The notes below the pieces were generated by a model. That model saw only the letters and a program-made list of their open reading frames with translations, had not been told where the DNA came from and did not search any database. Source: Caldilineaceae bacterium (lineage in GTDB: Bacteria; Chloroflexota; Anaerolineae; Caldilineales; Caldilineaceae). From it: 64,000 bases of DNA. Where the stretch lies: NCBI GenBank assembly GCA_019637685.1, contig JAHBVF010000031.1, forward strand, positions 1 through 64,000, written 5' to 3'. The position numbers and the translations under genes were made by a program. The stretch's first letter is position 1, and each line of letters opens with the position of its first letter. Positions 7,152 through 14,274 of this stretch are shown here, in pieces.

Positions 7152-9059
7152 ATGCCACCGATTGCTACACCCCGCAAACAGGCTCGCATCTGGCAAGCCA
7201 ATATTGCCGCGCTCAGCCCAATCCAGGACGCGTCTCGGGTCTTTTCTCCTATGCTCCACAGTCGAATCCGTACTGTCTCTACGCCCAGTGGCCTCGACAC
7301 CCTTCGGGTGGACCACAAGCCTGCTGCACGCTTGGTACACAGCGGTCGGGAACCCCAGGCCGAAGCTATTTATTGGGTGGACAATGCCGTGGGCGATGAC
7401 TGGCAGGTGGCGATTGTCTTCGGTTTTGGCCTCGGCTATCACATCGAAGAGATGGTGCGCCGTTACCCGGACCGAGCGGTGATTGTGGTGGAGCCGGATA
7501 AACAGATTTTTGAGACCGCCCTGCAGCACCGCGCGCTGAACGATCTGCTTCGCCTGCCCAATCTCTATCTGTGCGTAGGCGGCAGCGCCGAACAGACCGC
7601 CAAGACGGTGTTTGATCATCTGCGTGGGAATCTGCAAATGGGCAAGCCTGCGCTCTTTGCCTGGCCTTATCACAACCGTACCCACGGTGACTATTGGCAG
7701 GCGGTGCAGCGATTCGTCGCCGAGCACGCCAATCAGGACGTGGTGAACATGCTGACCTATCGCAGCCTTTCCTACCAGTGGGTCAGCAACTTTTTCGCCA
7801 ATCTGCGTGCCAGTGTGGAGGATCCGGGCGTGCCCAGCCTGCGTTCGATCTTTGCCGGGCGGCCTGCCATTCTGGTGGCCGCGGGGCCGTCCTTGGACAA
7901 AAATGTGGCCCAGTTGGCAAAGGTCCAGGGGCGGGCTGTGATTGTAGCTGTCCTGCAGGCGGTCCGTGCCTTACAACGCCACGGCATTCAGCCCGATCTG
8001 GTCGTCTCTTTTGATCCCAAAGATATCAACTACGAGCGCCACTATCAAGGGCTGGAAACATCTGGCTTCGCTCTGGCCTATGCCCCGATTATCAACCGCC
8101 GCATTGTGGCCGAACATCCGGGCCTGCGTTTTGTCATGGGCACAGATGTTTATCCTTTTTCCCATTGGATGTACGAGGTTGTGGGCGAACCCAAAGGGCG
8201 TATCCTCAGCGGTCCTTCGGTGGCTAATCTCAGTTGGGACCTGCTCCGCCAATTGGATTGTGACCCGATTGTCTTTGTAGGTCAGGACTTGGCCTTCACC
8301 GGCAACAAATCCCACGCCGAGAATGTGACCGGCGGTGGGGCCATCAGCGCGGAGATGGTGGCGGAGGTGACAGCCAATCCCCAGAACTATACGTGGGTGG
8401 ATGGTGTGGAAGGGAAAAAGCTTCTCACCAATAAATCCATGTATGCGATGAAGATTTGGTTTGAACAGCGTATTGCTGAGCTGGGCAACAGTCGTCGGAT
8501 CATTGATGCTACGGAAGGTGGGGCCTATATCGAAGGAACCGAACTGCTCTCGCTGGCCGATGCTATCGATGAAATCTGCGGGGAAACGTTCGATCCCGCC
8601 CAGGCTTTGGTCCCTCTTCACCAGGCCGAGCAGGCACGCCTGCGCAACGCCAGTACACCAGCCAGAATGTTGGTGCTGGTGGAACGGGTGCTGGATGAGT
8701 TGGGGGAAATAGAGCGGATTGCTCAGGAAGCCGCCCGTCCTTTGCGCAAACTGGTCGATCAGGCCAATAAGGGCGCGGTTTCACCCAGCAAATATGAATC
8801 TCTCTATCGCAAAGTGCGGGGTTTTGACCGGGCCATGCACGAGTTGGAGACCTCCAAATATGTGGTAGCACCCACCATCCATCACCAGATTCAAGCGGTC
8901 AATATTGTTGCCAATCGTTTTCTGAAGGAGACCGACCTGTCTGCTAAAAGCAGGCTGCTGGCTGATGTCTATTTGCCCCTCTTCCAGGCGGCCACCGAAG
9001 CCGCCGGGGTGATTCGGGCCTATGTAGAAGAGGCCAGAGCCGATTTCGGCCCAGACTGA
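7152..9059 (+). CDS. Maf-type motility-associated glycosyltransferase (DUF115/MptE-like)
   Basis: A 635-residue protein of the motility accessory factor family, which transfers nonulosonic acids to flagellin Ser/Thr residues in the cytoplasm. The central DUF115 core is clear: FAGRPAILVAAGPSLDKN near residue 235, then AVLQAVRALQRHGIQPDLVV and SFDPKD. Later motifs are GPSVANLSWDLLRQLDCDPI, VFVGQDLAFTGNKSHA and ATEGGAYIEGTE, matching the family. The N-terminal region (LGYHIEEMVRRYP, VIVVEPD) is also typical. The gene is the last of a plus-strand unit closed by a strong hairpin at 9093-9139, and flagellin lies 1.2 kb further on. With the NeuB-like enzyme this makes a compact flagellin glycosylation locus. 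Confidence 0.88.
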   Translation: MPPIATPRKQARIWQANIAALSPIQDASRVFSPMLHSRIRTVSTPSGLDTLRVDHKPAARLVHSGREPQAEAIYWVDNAVGDDWQVAIVFGFGLGYHIEEMVRRYPDRAVIVVEPDKQIFETALQHRALNDLLRLPNLYLCVGGSAEQTAKTVFDHLRGNLQMGKPALFAWPYHNRTHGDYWQAVQRFVAEHANQDVVNMLTYRSLSYQWVSNFFANLRASVEDPGVPSLRSIFAGRPAILVAAGPSLDKNVAQLAKVQGRAVIVAVLQAVRALQRHGIQPDLVVSFDPKDINYERHYQGLETSGFALAYAPIINRRIVAEHPGLRFVMGTDVYPFSHWMYEVVGEPKGRILSGPSVANLSWDLLRQLDCDPIVFVGQDLAFTGNKSHAENVTGGGAISAEMVAEVTANPQNYTWVDGVEGKKLLTNKSMYAMKIWFEQRIAELGNSRRIIDATEGGAYIEGTELLSLADAIDEICGETFDPAQALVPLHQAEQARLRNASTPARMLVLVERVLDELGEIERIAQEAARPLRKLVDQANKGAVSPSKYESLYRKVRGFDRAMHELETSKYVVAPTIHHQIQAVNIVANRFLKETDLSAKSRLLADVYLPLFQAATEAAGVIRAYVEEARADFGPD

Positions 9060-9092
9060 ATTCAGGCGAACGACAAACAAGAATTGTAGCTG

Positions 9093-9139
9093 AATAGAAA
9101 AGGGTCCGGCATTTTCTCCATGCCGGACCCTTTTCTATT
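9093..9139. terminator. Strong hairpin terminator after the Maf gene
   Basis: A perfect 19-bp stem (9093-9111 with 9121-9139) and a 9-nt loop lie 33 bases after the Maf stop codon. A and T runs at the stem base would act as U-tracts on either strand. Confidence 0.8.
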
Positions 9140-9576
9140 GGTGATATTACAGTGCCAGCCCGGTGGTGAAAATACCGGGCTGGCGGTCTGCTGGGCAACG
9201 CACTTTCCCTAACGGCCGGGCACGGAGTGTGATAATTCCAAGTTTAGAATTGGTCGAAACGCTTGTTCTCGCCCGGTGGCGACGATACCACTCTTGCCGG
9301 GCAACGCCTCGTCAATAAACCTGGGCGTGTCGTTCGATATCTGTGGGTTTTAGATGGGTGGCGATGTTTGTGCTCACCGATAGTATAGATAAAGGACTAC
9401 CGGACAGCACCCCAGTAATGCGGTTGGATACAAATCGTCTAAGGCCGTTCAAAGAAAATAAATCCCCGATCCGGCGACAATTTCCCTGAACGGCTTGGGC
9501 TTTTCCAAATCAATTTGGGGAATTTATTTGTTGGAAAAGCCTAAGTACACTGTAAATTAAGTGATTTGACGTTTCT

Positions 9577-9599
9577 GTAGGTGCAGTTTTGAACTGCAC
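9577..9599 (+). repeat. REP-like palindrome with GTAG head
   Basis: GTAG at 9577-9580 precedes an 8-bp stem (GTGCAGTT / AACTGCAC) with a 3-nt loop. Confidence 0.65.
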
Positions 9600-9626
9600 A
9601 GGCAGCCGAAGGGGTATTCGTCCCTT

Positions 9627-9649
9627 GCGCAGCTATAAGCAGCGCCTAC
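9627..9649 (-). repeat. REP-like palindrome with GTAG head
   Basis: On the minus strand GTAG (9649-9646) precedes an 8-bp stem with one mismatch (GCGCTGCT / AGCTGCGC) and a 3-nt loop. It faces the copy at 9577-9599. Confidence 0.6.
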
Positions 9650-9882
9650 GCTAAGATAAAAACTTTGTTTACAGTGTACTAAGGCACTTCACGAACTGCG
9701 ATGGCTGGATTTCAACGTACAGGCTCGCACGGATCTAAGGTGTCGGGGACTTTGGCTGGATACTTTATTCGTATCTGCTCAGGTGCGACGCATCCGCCAG
9801 GAGGGTATTCCTGTACAAAATTTGTGTGACAGGTACGTCACACCCAAAGCATCAAGTGCAGCGTCAACAAAGTTTTTTAGGC

Positions 9883-9921
9883 GTAGAAGTTCGACTTTTC
9901 TGAAAAGTCGAACTTCTGTAG
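9883..9921. repeat. Long GTAG-bounded hairpin
   Basis: A perfect 16-bp stem (9885-9900 with 9902-9917) around a single T, with GTAG at 9883-9886 and again at 9918-9921. It belongs to the same style of palindrome as the other GTAG elements but with a longer stem. Confidence 0.65.
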
Positions 9922-9945
9922 TTGAATAACTTTGTTTCCAGTGTA

Positions 9946-10065
9946 TTAATACTACAACGAGACTTTGAGAAATAGGACGCTGATAAACGCAGATCAAATT
10001 GTGAAGATCAGCGCAAATCTGCGTTTATCAGCGTCCAAAAATACGAAGTCTCGTTGTAATATTAA
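9946..10065. repeat. Nested 120-bp inverted repeat
   Basis: The outer arms 9946-9965 and 10046-10065 match at 19 of 20 positions. Inner arms 9975-9994 and 10017-10036 are perfect 20-bp complements containing cgctgataaacgcagat. Similar acgcagat phrases occur at 48174-48250, so this is a member of a dispersed intergenic repeat class. Confidence 0.6.
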
Positions 10066-10185
10066 GCTCTTTCAAGGAAAAAACTGTCCACAAAGTACAC
10101 GAAGGAACACCAAGTTTTTCTTTATTCTTCGTGCAACTTCGTGTGGTTTTGTGGATTATTATTTGTTTTCAGTAGCCTAAAACAA

Positions 10186-10221
10186 AAAAGGTCGGGTGGA
10201 GAATTCTCCACCCGACCTTTT
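10186..10221 (-). terminator. Intrinsic terminator of fliC
   Basis: A perfect 36-bp palindrome (two 18-base arms, centre GAATTC) lies 35 bases beyond the fliC stop. It is followed on the minus strand by a T-rich tract, as in a strong factor-independent terminator. Confidence 0.88.
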
Positions 10222-10255
10222 GAATTGATTGTAAAACTTTGCCAGCCTGTCGAAA

Positions 10256-11506
10256 CTACCGGAACAGGGAGAGGATACCCTGCGGGGCCTGGTTGGCCTG
10301 GCCCAACATCGCTGTGGCTGTCTGCTGCAGAATCTGGAATTTCGTGGCCTGCAACTGGTCCATCGCCATGTCCGCATTCATAATCCGGTTGTAAGCAGCT
10401 TCTGTGTTCACCTGGGATTCTGCCAGCGCCTCTTCTTTGAAGGTCAGGCGGCTGCCCAAAGCACCCAGCGACTGCAAGCGGGTCGACACATCGTCGATGG
10501 CGGTATCCAGCGTACTCATGGCCGATTGAGCATTAGCGGCGGTATCTACTTGGCCGTTATACGCACCGGTGCGGGTGTAGGTGAAGTTTAGATTGGCCAC
10601 ATCACCAAGGCTTGCGCTGGTGAAGTCGCTCAGATCGAGCGTGGCAGTGATACCATTGCCCATATTGACAGTTGTACCCGCAGTACTCACGTTGACTGTT
10701 CGGGAAGCCTGGGAGGTACCACCCGAGTAGAAGTTCACCTGGGTGCCGCTCTTAGAGAAGAGTTTGGCTGTGCTGCCACCACCACTGGAAGAACCCAGGG
10801 TCACTTGCACATAGTAATCGCCAGTGGCGAGTTCGTTACCTGTGACAGTGGAGGTGGCGAATCCCGAACTGTAGCTGCCCGCTGTGGCCGAAGCTGTGGC
10901 ACCACCACCGGACTGGGTGATGACAATTTTGCCTTTGGTCGCTGAGACGGCCGTAGCACCGATACCCAGAGTTGTGGAGTCAACAGCGCCCATCTGGCTG
11001 GATGTCAATTTGGTCGTTTCGCCTGCTTCGGCACCGGTCTGCAACGAAATCTCGTTGTTGGTGAAATCGCCCAAGCCGTTGAGCAATTTTTTGCCGTTCC
11101 AGGTGGTCTGGTTGACGATATCGTTGATCTCAGCGGTGTATTCGGTGAGTTGCTGGGAGATGGCGTTGCGCTCACTGTCGCCCAGTGTGTCACTGGCGGC
11201 CTGCTCAGTTTTGTTGCGCATCTCGATCAGAATGTCTTGCACTTTGTTCAGACCAGCTTCGGCCACACTCAGGAGATTCTTGCCGTCACCGATGTTGTCC
11301 ATGGCAACTTTCAGGTTGTCGTTGCGCTGGCGGAAAGTGGTGGCAATAGTCAGACCAGCGGGATCGTCCGAGGCCGAGTTGATGCGGCGGCCTGTGGCCA
11401 GACGAAGCTGGTGTACACCCATCTGCTTGTTGACGTTGTTCAGACTCTTCAGGGCGTTTAGGGCGCCGATATTGCTGTTGATACGATTGAAATCTGCGAC
11501 TGCCAT
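10256..11506 (-). CDS. fliC: Flagellin
   Basis: A 416-residue flagellin, the filament subunit. The N-terminal D0/D1 region has the family pattern (NSNIGALNALKSLNNVNKQM, LRLATGRRINSASDDPAGL, MDNIGDGKNLLSVAEAGL). The C-terminal D1/D0 pairs with it (ALGSRLTFKEEALAESQVN, AAYNRIMNADMAMDQ, QQTATAMLGQANQAPQGILSLFR). The middle, about residues 190-310, is a Ser/Thr/Gly-rich variable region with many potential O-glycosylation sites, which fits the adjacent Maf and NeuB-like genes. AAAGGATCC upstream supports the ATG. It is monocistronic, with a strong terminator. No second flagellin gene is present in the window. Confidence 0.97.
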   Translation of the reverse strand: MAVADFNRINSNIGALNALKSLNNVNKQMGVHQLRLATGRRINSASDDPAGLTIATTFRQRNDNLKVAMDNIGDGKNLLSVAEAGLNKVQDILIEMRNKTEQAASDTLGDSERNAISQQLTEYTAEINDIVNQTTWNGKKLLNGLGDFTNNEISLQTGAEAGETTKLTSSQMGAVDSTTLGIGATAVSATKGKIVITQSGGGATASATAGSYSSGFATSTVTGNELATGDYYVQVTLGSSSGGGSTAKLFSKSGTQVNFYSGGTSQASRTVNVSTAGTTVNMGNGITATLDLSDFTSASLGDVANLNFTYTRTGAYNGQVDTAANAQSAMSTLDTAIDDVSTRLQSLGALGSRLTFKEEALAESQVNTEAAYNRIMNADMAMDQLQATKFQILQQTATAMLGQANQAPQGILSLFR

Positions 11507-11662
11507 TGGTGGGATCCTTTCAGAAGATCATAGGGTTCTTTGGGTTGATTGTGTGAGCCTTCTTTAACTGCCCCTTCGCATCGGCTCTTCTCGAAATGTA
11601 CTGCTTGTTGACTACAAACTCTTTCCTGCACGTAGTTCCTGCGTTCTCATCTGGACCGTTGA

Positions 11663-11674
11663 ATCACCTCCTTT
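11663..11674 (-). promoter_or_regulatory. Extended Shine-Dalgarno-like site in the fliC leader
   Basis: Read on the minus strand this is AAAGGAGGTGAT, a 12-base perfect complement of the bacterial 16S rRNA 3' end. It lies 157 bases upstream of the fliC ATG. Twelve bases after it starts a 12-codon open frame (11650 down to 11612, peptide MRTQELRAGKSL). It could drive a leader peptide or act as a ribosome standby site if the fliC transcript begins further upstream. Confidence 0.4.
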
Positions 11675-11897
11675 GGATTGTTGTGTCTACCGGACATTCG
11701 TTCTTGCTGCTTTGCATCCGGCGCCGGTATTCGTCGGTTGCGGCTGTTTGTACTGCTGTGCTCTATGTATCGGCCCGGTCTGCAGAAGAGTGCATAGTAC
11801 CGCCATCCCAATCAGACACAGCCATCTACGCGTCTCTGTTCCTCATCCGTTACGGGCTGTTTATAGGTTTGTTATGCTCACTCCTGAAGGTCGCTTT

Positions 11898-11903
11898 TAT
11901 AAT
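11898..11903 (+). promoter_or_regulatory. Candidate -10 box for the flagellar structural operon
   Basis: A perfect TATAAT lies about 125 bases before the ATG of the GH-A-like gene. The hexamer 17 bases upstream (TGCTCA) matches TTGACA at 3 of 6 positions, so this is a weak vegetative promoter candidate. Confidence 0.3.
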
Positions 11904-12027
11904 GGCGACATCAACGAAAGCGCAGACCCATTTGGCGGGGCCATTTGGCGGCAATATTCGACCAATTCAGTGAAAAAACAGCAGATTGGGACTTTCTGCA
12001 CGTCACTCACACATATCGCCAGAAATT

Positions 12028-13395
12028 ATGCCAACTATCTCTTCGGTTCAAACCCATACAAACGAACAGACGGTAGCAGCCAGGAACAGCCAGCAGGACA
12101 AAGAGACGCTGGACTTCGCCCGAATGCTGGCGGCCTCGGTGCAGAGCCAGGCACAGACAGCCCTGGCCTCCCTGGGCAACGGCGCGGATTCGAGTCGCAC
12201 GCTGGGAACAGACAGCCGTTTTGCCCAGTTGGCTTTTCTCAGCCAGCCGAATAGCTTGGTATTGCCGGATTTTGTTGCCAATCCTTGGACATCGCCCCGG
12301 AGTACAGCACAGCCAGCGGCTGACACACCGCCGGCTGCTACGATCCCCGCTGCTGCCCCACGGGCGGAATCATCCTTGGGCGCGGCCCAGATCAATCCAT
12401 TTTCGCTGGCTGCTGGAAAATCAATAGTCTCTGGACCTCTTCCTTCCCCCTCTGTATCGAAGGTTGAGAATGGGACCAGCCTGACCGGATTGGGCAGGCC
12501 GACGGATTTCTCGGCCTTTCCCCGGCCTGTCAATGACAACGGACGGGGGATTCATTGGATTCCCACCCCTCATCAGACCGCGGATGTGGTGGACAAATAT
12601 GTGAATGAGGCCCAGTCCATGGGCATTAAGTGGGTGACGCTGCTCAATGATGGAACGAATAAGGGCGACAACGACTATCTGGTGGAACAGCTCACCGGCG
12701 CGGGTATCGAGCCAGTGATGCGTCTGTATACCGACGGCGGCTCAGCCTTGGAGGGTGACGTACAATCGCTGGTGCGCCACTATGGCAGCAAAGGTGTACG
12801 CTATTTTCAGTTGTACAACGAACCAAACCTGCGTATCGAAAACCAGGGCCAGGCCCCGAACCCCAAGGCCTATGCGGCCAAATGGCTGGCCGATGCCCGC
12901 AAAGTAGTGGCCGCGGGTGGTCTGCCCGGCTTTGGCTCACTCAGCCCGACGCCGGGTCTGGCCCCAGGCGCTGCCCCTGGCGATATGGACGATTTGCGCT
13001 TCCTGGGCGAGTCGCTGCAAGAGGTGGTTCGGCTGGGCGGTCAGGACGTGCTGGACAAGACCTGGCTCAGCGTCCACAACTATGGGGATGCGCATTTGCG
13101 GGTGCGGGACTACGACAAAGTTGTAAAAGGGGTGTTGGGGCGCAGCTTGCCCCAGGTGGGGACCGAAGCCGGTATCTATCCGGGCGATACATTGTCCCAA
13201 TCCCAGGCCACAGAGATTGTGGCTGATGCCTATCGCTATCTGCCCCAGCGGGAGGACTATTATTTCGCCTACACCTATTGGATTATTGCCAATGATCCGG
13301 GCCAGGGCCACGCGGATGGCGCGTGGAACCATCAGGCGCTCTTTCGGCCCGACGGCAATAGCCCAATTGTTGACGTTTTGAAACGGGAGGCCTAA
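12028..13395 (+). CDS. GH-A-like TIM-barrel protein at the head of the flagellar operon
   Basis: A 455-residue protein from ATG 12028; a TTG at 11986 would add 14 residues. The first 165 residues are low-complexity, rich in Ser, Ala, Pro and Gln, without a signal peptide or membrane segment. The rest is a barrel of glycoside hydrolase clan A type. It opens with PRPVNDNGRGIHW and has the acid/base-type motif YNEPN (Glu265) and a nucleophile-type GTEAG (Glu380). Both catalytic glutamates appear intact. The flgC start follows the stop directly and its SD lies inside this gene, so it is tightly coupled to rod genes. The disordered N-terminus resembles exported flagellar proteins, and I infer that it may be sent out by the flagellar export system to cut wall or surface glycan. 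The substrate is unknown. Confidence 0.75.
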   Translation: MPTISSVQTHTNEQTVAARNSQQDKETLDFARMLAASVQSQAQTALASLGNGADSSRTLGTDSRFAQLAFLSQPNSLVLPDFVANPWTSPRSTAQPAADTPPAATIPAAAPRAESSLGAAQINPFSLAAGKSIVSGPLPSPSVSKVENGTSLTGLGRPTDFSAFPRPVNDNGRGIHWIPTPHQTADVVDKYVNEAQSMGIKWVTLLNDGTNKGDNDYLVEQLTGAGIEPVMRLYTDGGSALEGDVQSLVRHYGSKGVRYFQLYNEPNLRIENQGQAPNPKAYAAKWLADARKVVAAGGLPGFGSLSPTPGLAPGAAPGDMDDLRFLGESLQEVVRLGGQDVLDKTWLSVHNYGDAHLRVRDYDKVVKGVLGRSLPQVGTEAGIYPGDTLSQSQATEIVADAYRYLPQREDYYFAYTYWIIANDPGQGHADGAWNHQALFRPDGNSPIVDVLKREA

Positions 13396-13848
13396 ATGAG
13401 TTCCATCTTTCGCTCCATGCGTATCAGCGCCACGGCGCTCACATCCGAGCGGCTGCGGATGGATGTGATTAGTAATAATATTGCCAACAGTCAGACCACC
13501 CGTACCGACGAGGGCGGCGCATTCAAGCGCAAGCGGGTGGTTTTTCAGGCGCAGGAGGATGGCGTGTCCTCTCTGCAGCGAATGCGGGGGCCGGGCACGC
13601 TGGCAGATGTCCATAATTTGCAGGGTGTGCGGGTGCGCCGCATTGTGGAGAGTGATGAGGATATGGTGCGCACGTATGACCCCAACCACCCGGACGCGGA
13701 TGCAGATGGCTTTGTGGAATATCCCAATGTGGATATCAGCACGGAAATGGTGGACCTGATGGCAGCCAGCAAAGCCTATCAGTCCAACATCACTGTGATC
13801 CAGACGGCCAAAACCATGGCCCAGGCCGCCCTGCAAATCGGCAAGTAG
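13396..13848 (+). CDS. flgC: Flagellar basal-body rod protein FlgC
   Basis: A 150-residue proximal rod protein. It has the N-terminal rod/hook motif (SAtaLtserLRMDVISNNIANSQT) and the C-terminal FlgC signature (YPNVDISTEMVDLMAASKAYQSNITVI, then MAQAALQIGK). The middle part, GVRVRRIVESDEDMVRTYDPNHPDAD, is diagnostic for FlgC. The ATG directly follows the stop of the upstream gene, with GGGAGG inside that gene's last codons. Together with FlgB and FliE it builds the part of the rod just above the MS ring. Confidence 0.95.
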   Translation: MSSIFRSMRISATALTSERLRMDVISNNIANSQTTRTDEGGAFKRKRVVFQAQEDGVSSLQRMRGPGTLADVHNLQGVRVRRIVESDEDMVRTYDPNHPDADADGFVEYPNVDISTEMVDLMAASKAYQSNITVIQTAKTMAQAALQIGK

Positions 13849-13888
13849 ACAACCGGTAAGCAAACAATTTTTCCATAGGAGCTAAGCA

Positions 13889-14212
13889 ATGGCGATCCAA
13901 AATATATCATCCAGTCTGCTGCAACAGATGCAAGGTATGGACGGGTCTGTGGCCCGACGTTCTCCCCTGGAGGGCAGCGCGAAAAATGTGGCTGACGGGA
14001 TGGGCAATGCGCTGGAGAGCGCCATTCGCAATCTGGACAACAGCCAGAAGGCAGCCGACACGGGCATCAATCAATTGGTGGCTGGCGAACCCGTCGATCT
14101 GCATCAGGTGATGTTGCAGATGGAGGAGTCGATGGTAAAACTCAACCTGGCGTTGCAGGTACGCAACAAAGTCATCGAGGCTTACCAAGAAGTTCAGCGA
14201 ATGCAGTTATAG
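13889..14212 (+). CDS. fliE: Flagellar hook-basal body complex protein FliE
   Basis: A 107-residue FliE, the adaptor between the MS ring and the rod. The C-terminal half has the family pattern (GEPVDLHQVMLQMEESMVKLNLALQVRNKVIEAYQEVQRMQL, given here as the stretch near residues 66-107). TAGGAG upstream supports the ATG. Order flgC-fliE-fliF is the classical one. Confidence 0.94.
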   Translation: MAIQNISSSLLQQMQGMDGSVARRSPLEGSAKNVADGMGNALESAIRNLDNSQKAADTGINQLVAGEPVDLHQVMLQMEESMVKLNLALQVRNKVIEAYQEVQRMQL

Positions 14213-14274
14213 CATTTTCGCACACCAATTTTCACAGACTACCCAACCCCTAGACACAGGGCGGAGACAAAGTA

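Larger units (their letters stand above)
9545..9679. repeat. 135-bp element with terminal inverted repeats and two REP-like hairpins
   Basis: A perfect 12-bp inverted repeat bounds the element (GTACACTGTAAA at 9545-9556, complement at 9668-9679). Inside are two convergent GTAG-headed palindromes at 9577-9599 (plus) and 9627-9649 (minus). The end sequence is repeated in altered form near 9930-9947. The structure suggests a small non-autonomous mobile element or BIME-like unit. Confidence 0.55.
9140..10185. other. 1 kb repeat-rich non-coding spacer
   Basis: Between the Maf terminator and the fliC terminator I find no convincing gene. The stretch holds several structured repeats, listed separately: an 11-bp hairpin (9498-9508/9531-9541), a bounded element with two REP-like palindromes (9545-9679), a 16-bp hairpin (9883-9921), a nested inverted repeat (9946-10065), and a cacgaag-type imperfect repeat around 10085-10155. 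The motif aactttgtttacagtgta near 9661 recurs with one change near 9930. It looks like a landing zone for small repeats. Confidence 0.65.
11507..12027. other. Divergent control region between fliC and the flagellar structural operon
   Basis: About 520 bases without a convincing gene. For fliC (minus) the sigma28-like -10 candidates are GCCGATGC at 11585-11578 and GCCGATAC at 11774-11767, but neither has a good -35 box at the expected spacing. For the plus-strand operon there is a perfect TATAAT at 11898-11903 with only a weak -35 box. A perfect match to the 16S rRNA tail lies at 11663-11674. Short open frames here have no coding character. Confidence 0.5.

Noticed and set aside
11578..11585. 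GCCGATGC as a sigma28 -10 box for fliC
   Set aside because: The eight bases at the expected -35 position (GCAGTACA) do not resemble TAAAGTTT, so it was kept only as a weak note.
11936..11952. Possible sigma54 promoter (TGGC...TTGGC)
   Set aside because: The distance between the GG and GC elements does not match the strict -24/-12 spacing.
11596..12254. Short plus-strand frames in the fliC upstream region
   Set aside because: Cys/Ser/Leu-rich with no SD or motif; they overlap control sequences and the start of the GH-A-like gene.
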